Positions 4,426 through 5,032 of a stretch of DNA of 5,032 nucleotides are shown here, one piece after another (within the stretch, counting starts at the first letter, position 1; every line of letters starts with the position of its first letter). Made by a program: the position numbers and the translations under genes. The notes beneath the pieces were generated by a model. It was given only the letters and a program-made list of their open reading frames with translations. It was not told where the DNA came from and did no database searches. This DNA is from Candidatus Delongbacteria bacterium (GTDB taxonomy: Bacteria; UBA4055), in contig JAKLPX010000146.1 of assembly GCA_022013635.1 (NCBI GenBank), positions 1-5,032 of the forward strand, read 5' to 3'.

Positions 4426-5032
4426 ATCAATAAGAAAGGTTCTCACATACATAATGTTTTGGCCGGAGCAATTTTACTTGTTTTTTCGGTGCTTCTGATT
4501 TTTTCTTACGACACATCAAATATAAATTTTTCGTTGGAGGGCATTAACGATAATTTTGAGACTGCTCTCGGCGATTCTTTGTCCGCTCGCACTGACGACA
4601 GTTCCGTGTTCATAGAGGGAAAAATTTTAGCTGACGAAGGTCTTACAAGTTCATTACTGGCCTTAGAGGGCGTAAAGATGGAACATGCCCTCGAAATAAC
4701 GAACTCTCTCAAGTATCAGGTAGATTTCAGATTCTTATCGGCAGGGGAAGAATTTATCGTGGAAATGGACAAAAATAAAGAATTCGTTAAAAGCTTCAGT
4801 TACATACCGAATCCGGTAACTACTCACAAGCTTGTAAGAAATACAGACGGATCGCTTGAATATGAATTGATAACCTTGCCGACTGAAAAAAGATACAGGC
4901 ATGTTAAAGGCGAAATAACCACTACTCTGAATCAGGCGCTGTTCGATTGTAAAATAGAACCTTCCGTATCCGCAACGGTTTACGGAATTCTTGAATGCGT
5001 TGTCAATTTCAGATATGAAGCAAGGAAAGGCG
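4426..5032 (+). CDS. Partial M23-family peptidoglycan endopeptidase, N-terminal region (about 202 residues in window)
   Basis: This frame is open from after a TAA at 4405-4407 to the window edge. From 4426 the protein has a short basic N-terminus (NKKGSHIHN), then a hydrophobic segment at about residues 11-27 (VLAGAILLVFSVLLIFSY) that anchors or exports it. It continues with GKILADEGLTSSLLALEGV and FRFLSAGEEF, a LysM/OapA-like propeptide. Next come SYIPNPVTTHKLVRN, ELITLPTEKRYRHVKGEI and the start of an ECVVNFRYEARKG segment, which in this family of periplasmic hydrolases precedes the zinc-binding M23 domain; that catalytic domain lies beyond the window. Expected role: cleaving peptidoglycan cross-links during growth. 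No ATG, GTG or TTG lies in frame before the basic N-terminus. ATC at 4426 has AGGA six bases upstream and gives a textbook signal anchor; the first standard codon, TTG 4459, lacks a ribosome site and removes the basic residues. It is divergent from rpsA. Confidence 0.8.
   Translation, partial: MNKKGSHIHNVLAGAILLVFSVLLIFSYDTSNINFSLEGINDNFETALGDSLSARTDDSSVFIEGKILADEGLTSSLLALEGVKMEHALEITNSLKYQVDFRFLSAGEEFIVEMDKNKEFVKSFSYIPNPVTTHKLVRNTDGSLEYELITLPTEKRYRHVKGEITTTLNQALFDCKIEPSVSATVYGILECVVNFRYEARKG

Noticed and set aside
4454..4498. ATG at 4454 as the start of the M23 gene
   Set aside because: It is out of frame with the peptidase and its frame ends at a TGA after 14 codons.
4506..4712. Minus-strand open frame of 68 codons
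   Set aside because: It is antisense to the M23 peptidase frame, whose protein is clearly recognisable.

Overview
The window is AT-rich bacterial DNA whose best phylogenetic marker is a six-S1-domain ribosomal protein S1. Its sequence has the look of the Bacteroidota/Chlorobiota/Ignavibacteriota (FCB) group. Two signals bear on this: the S1 gene has a strong Shine-Dalgarno site (AGGAGGT) and a sigma70-like promoter, whereas the divergent gene has a match to the Bacteroidota-type -7 motif TAnnTTTG. That combination favours a Shine-Dalgarno-using member of the group (for example Ignavibacteria-like) over a typical Bacteroides, but this is an inference from one gene and a few motifs.

Layout, left to right. 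(1) 1-424, minus: the N-terminal 141 residues of a protein that looks like the TraB/TIKI fold, cut by the window edge. (2) 433-1068, minus: an unrecognised six-helix membrane protein only 8 bases upstream of it, so the two are probably one transcript. (3) 1132-2152, minus: a two-gene module of a winged-HTH/minimal nucleotidyltransferase (MNT) followed, with overlapping reading frames, by a HEPN-domain protein. This is the architecture of HEPN-MNT (type VII-like) toxin-antitoxin or defence pairs. A -35-like box and two 21-bp direct repeats lie just before the MNT start and look like an autoregulatory operator. (4) 2204-2404: an intergenic stretch with the module's promoter, a 17-codon relic of the 3' end of a second copy of the membrane-protein gene, and the S1 terminator. 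(5) 2405-4225, minus: ribosomal protein S1 with an acidic, repeat-built C-terminal tail. (6) 4226-4425: a divergent intergenic region with back-to-back promoters. (7) From 4426, plus: the N-terminal part of a membrane-anchored M23-type peptidoglycan endopeptidase, running off the right edge and lacking a conventional start codon where one is expected.

The housekeeping part (S1 and the M23 peptidase) is at the right and the accessory part at the left. The HEPN-MNT module sits between an intact membrane-protein gene and a relic of the same 3' end (46 of 52 bases identical). This suggests that the region downstream of S1 once held a paralogous membrane-protein gene and has been rearranged around the toxin-antitoxin-like pair. 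The most interesting points are the relic, the HEPN protein's altered catalytic motif (Tyr where His is expected), the 21-bp repeats at the MNT start, and the apparent ATC start of the M23 gene.
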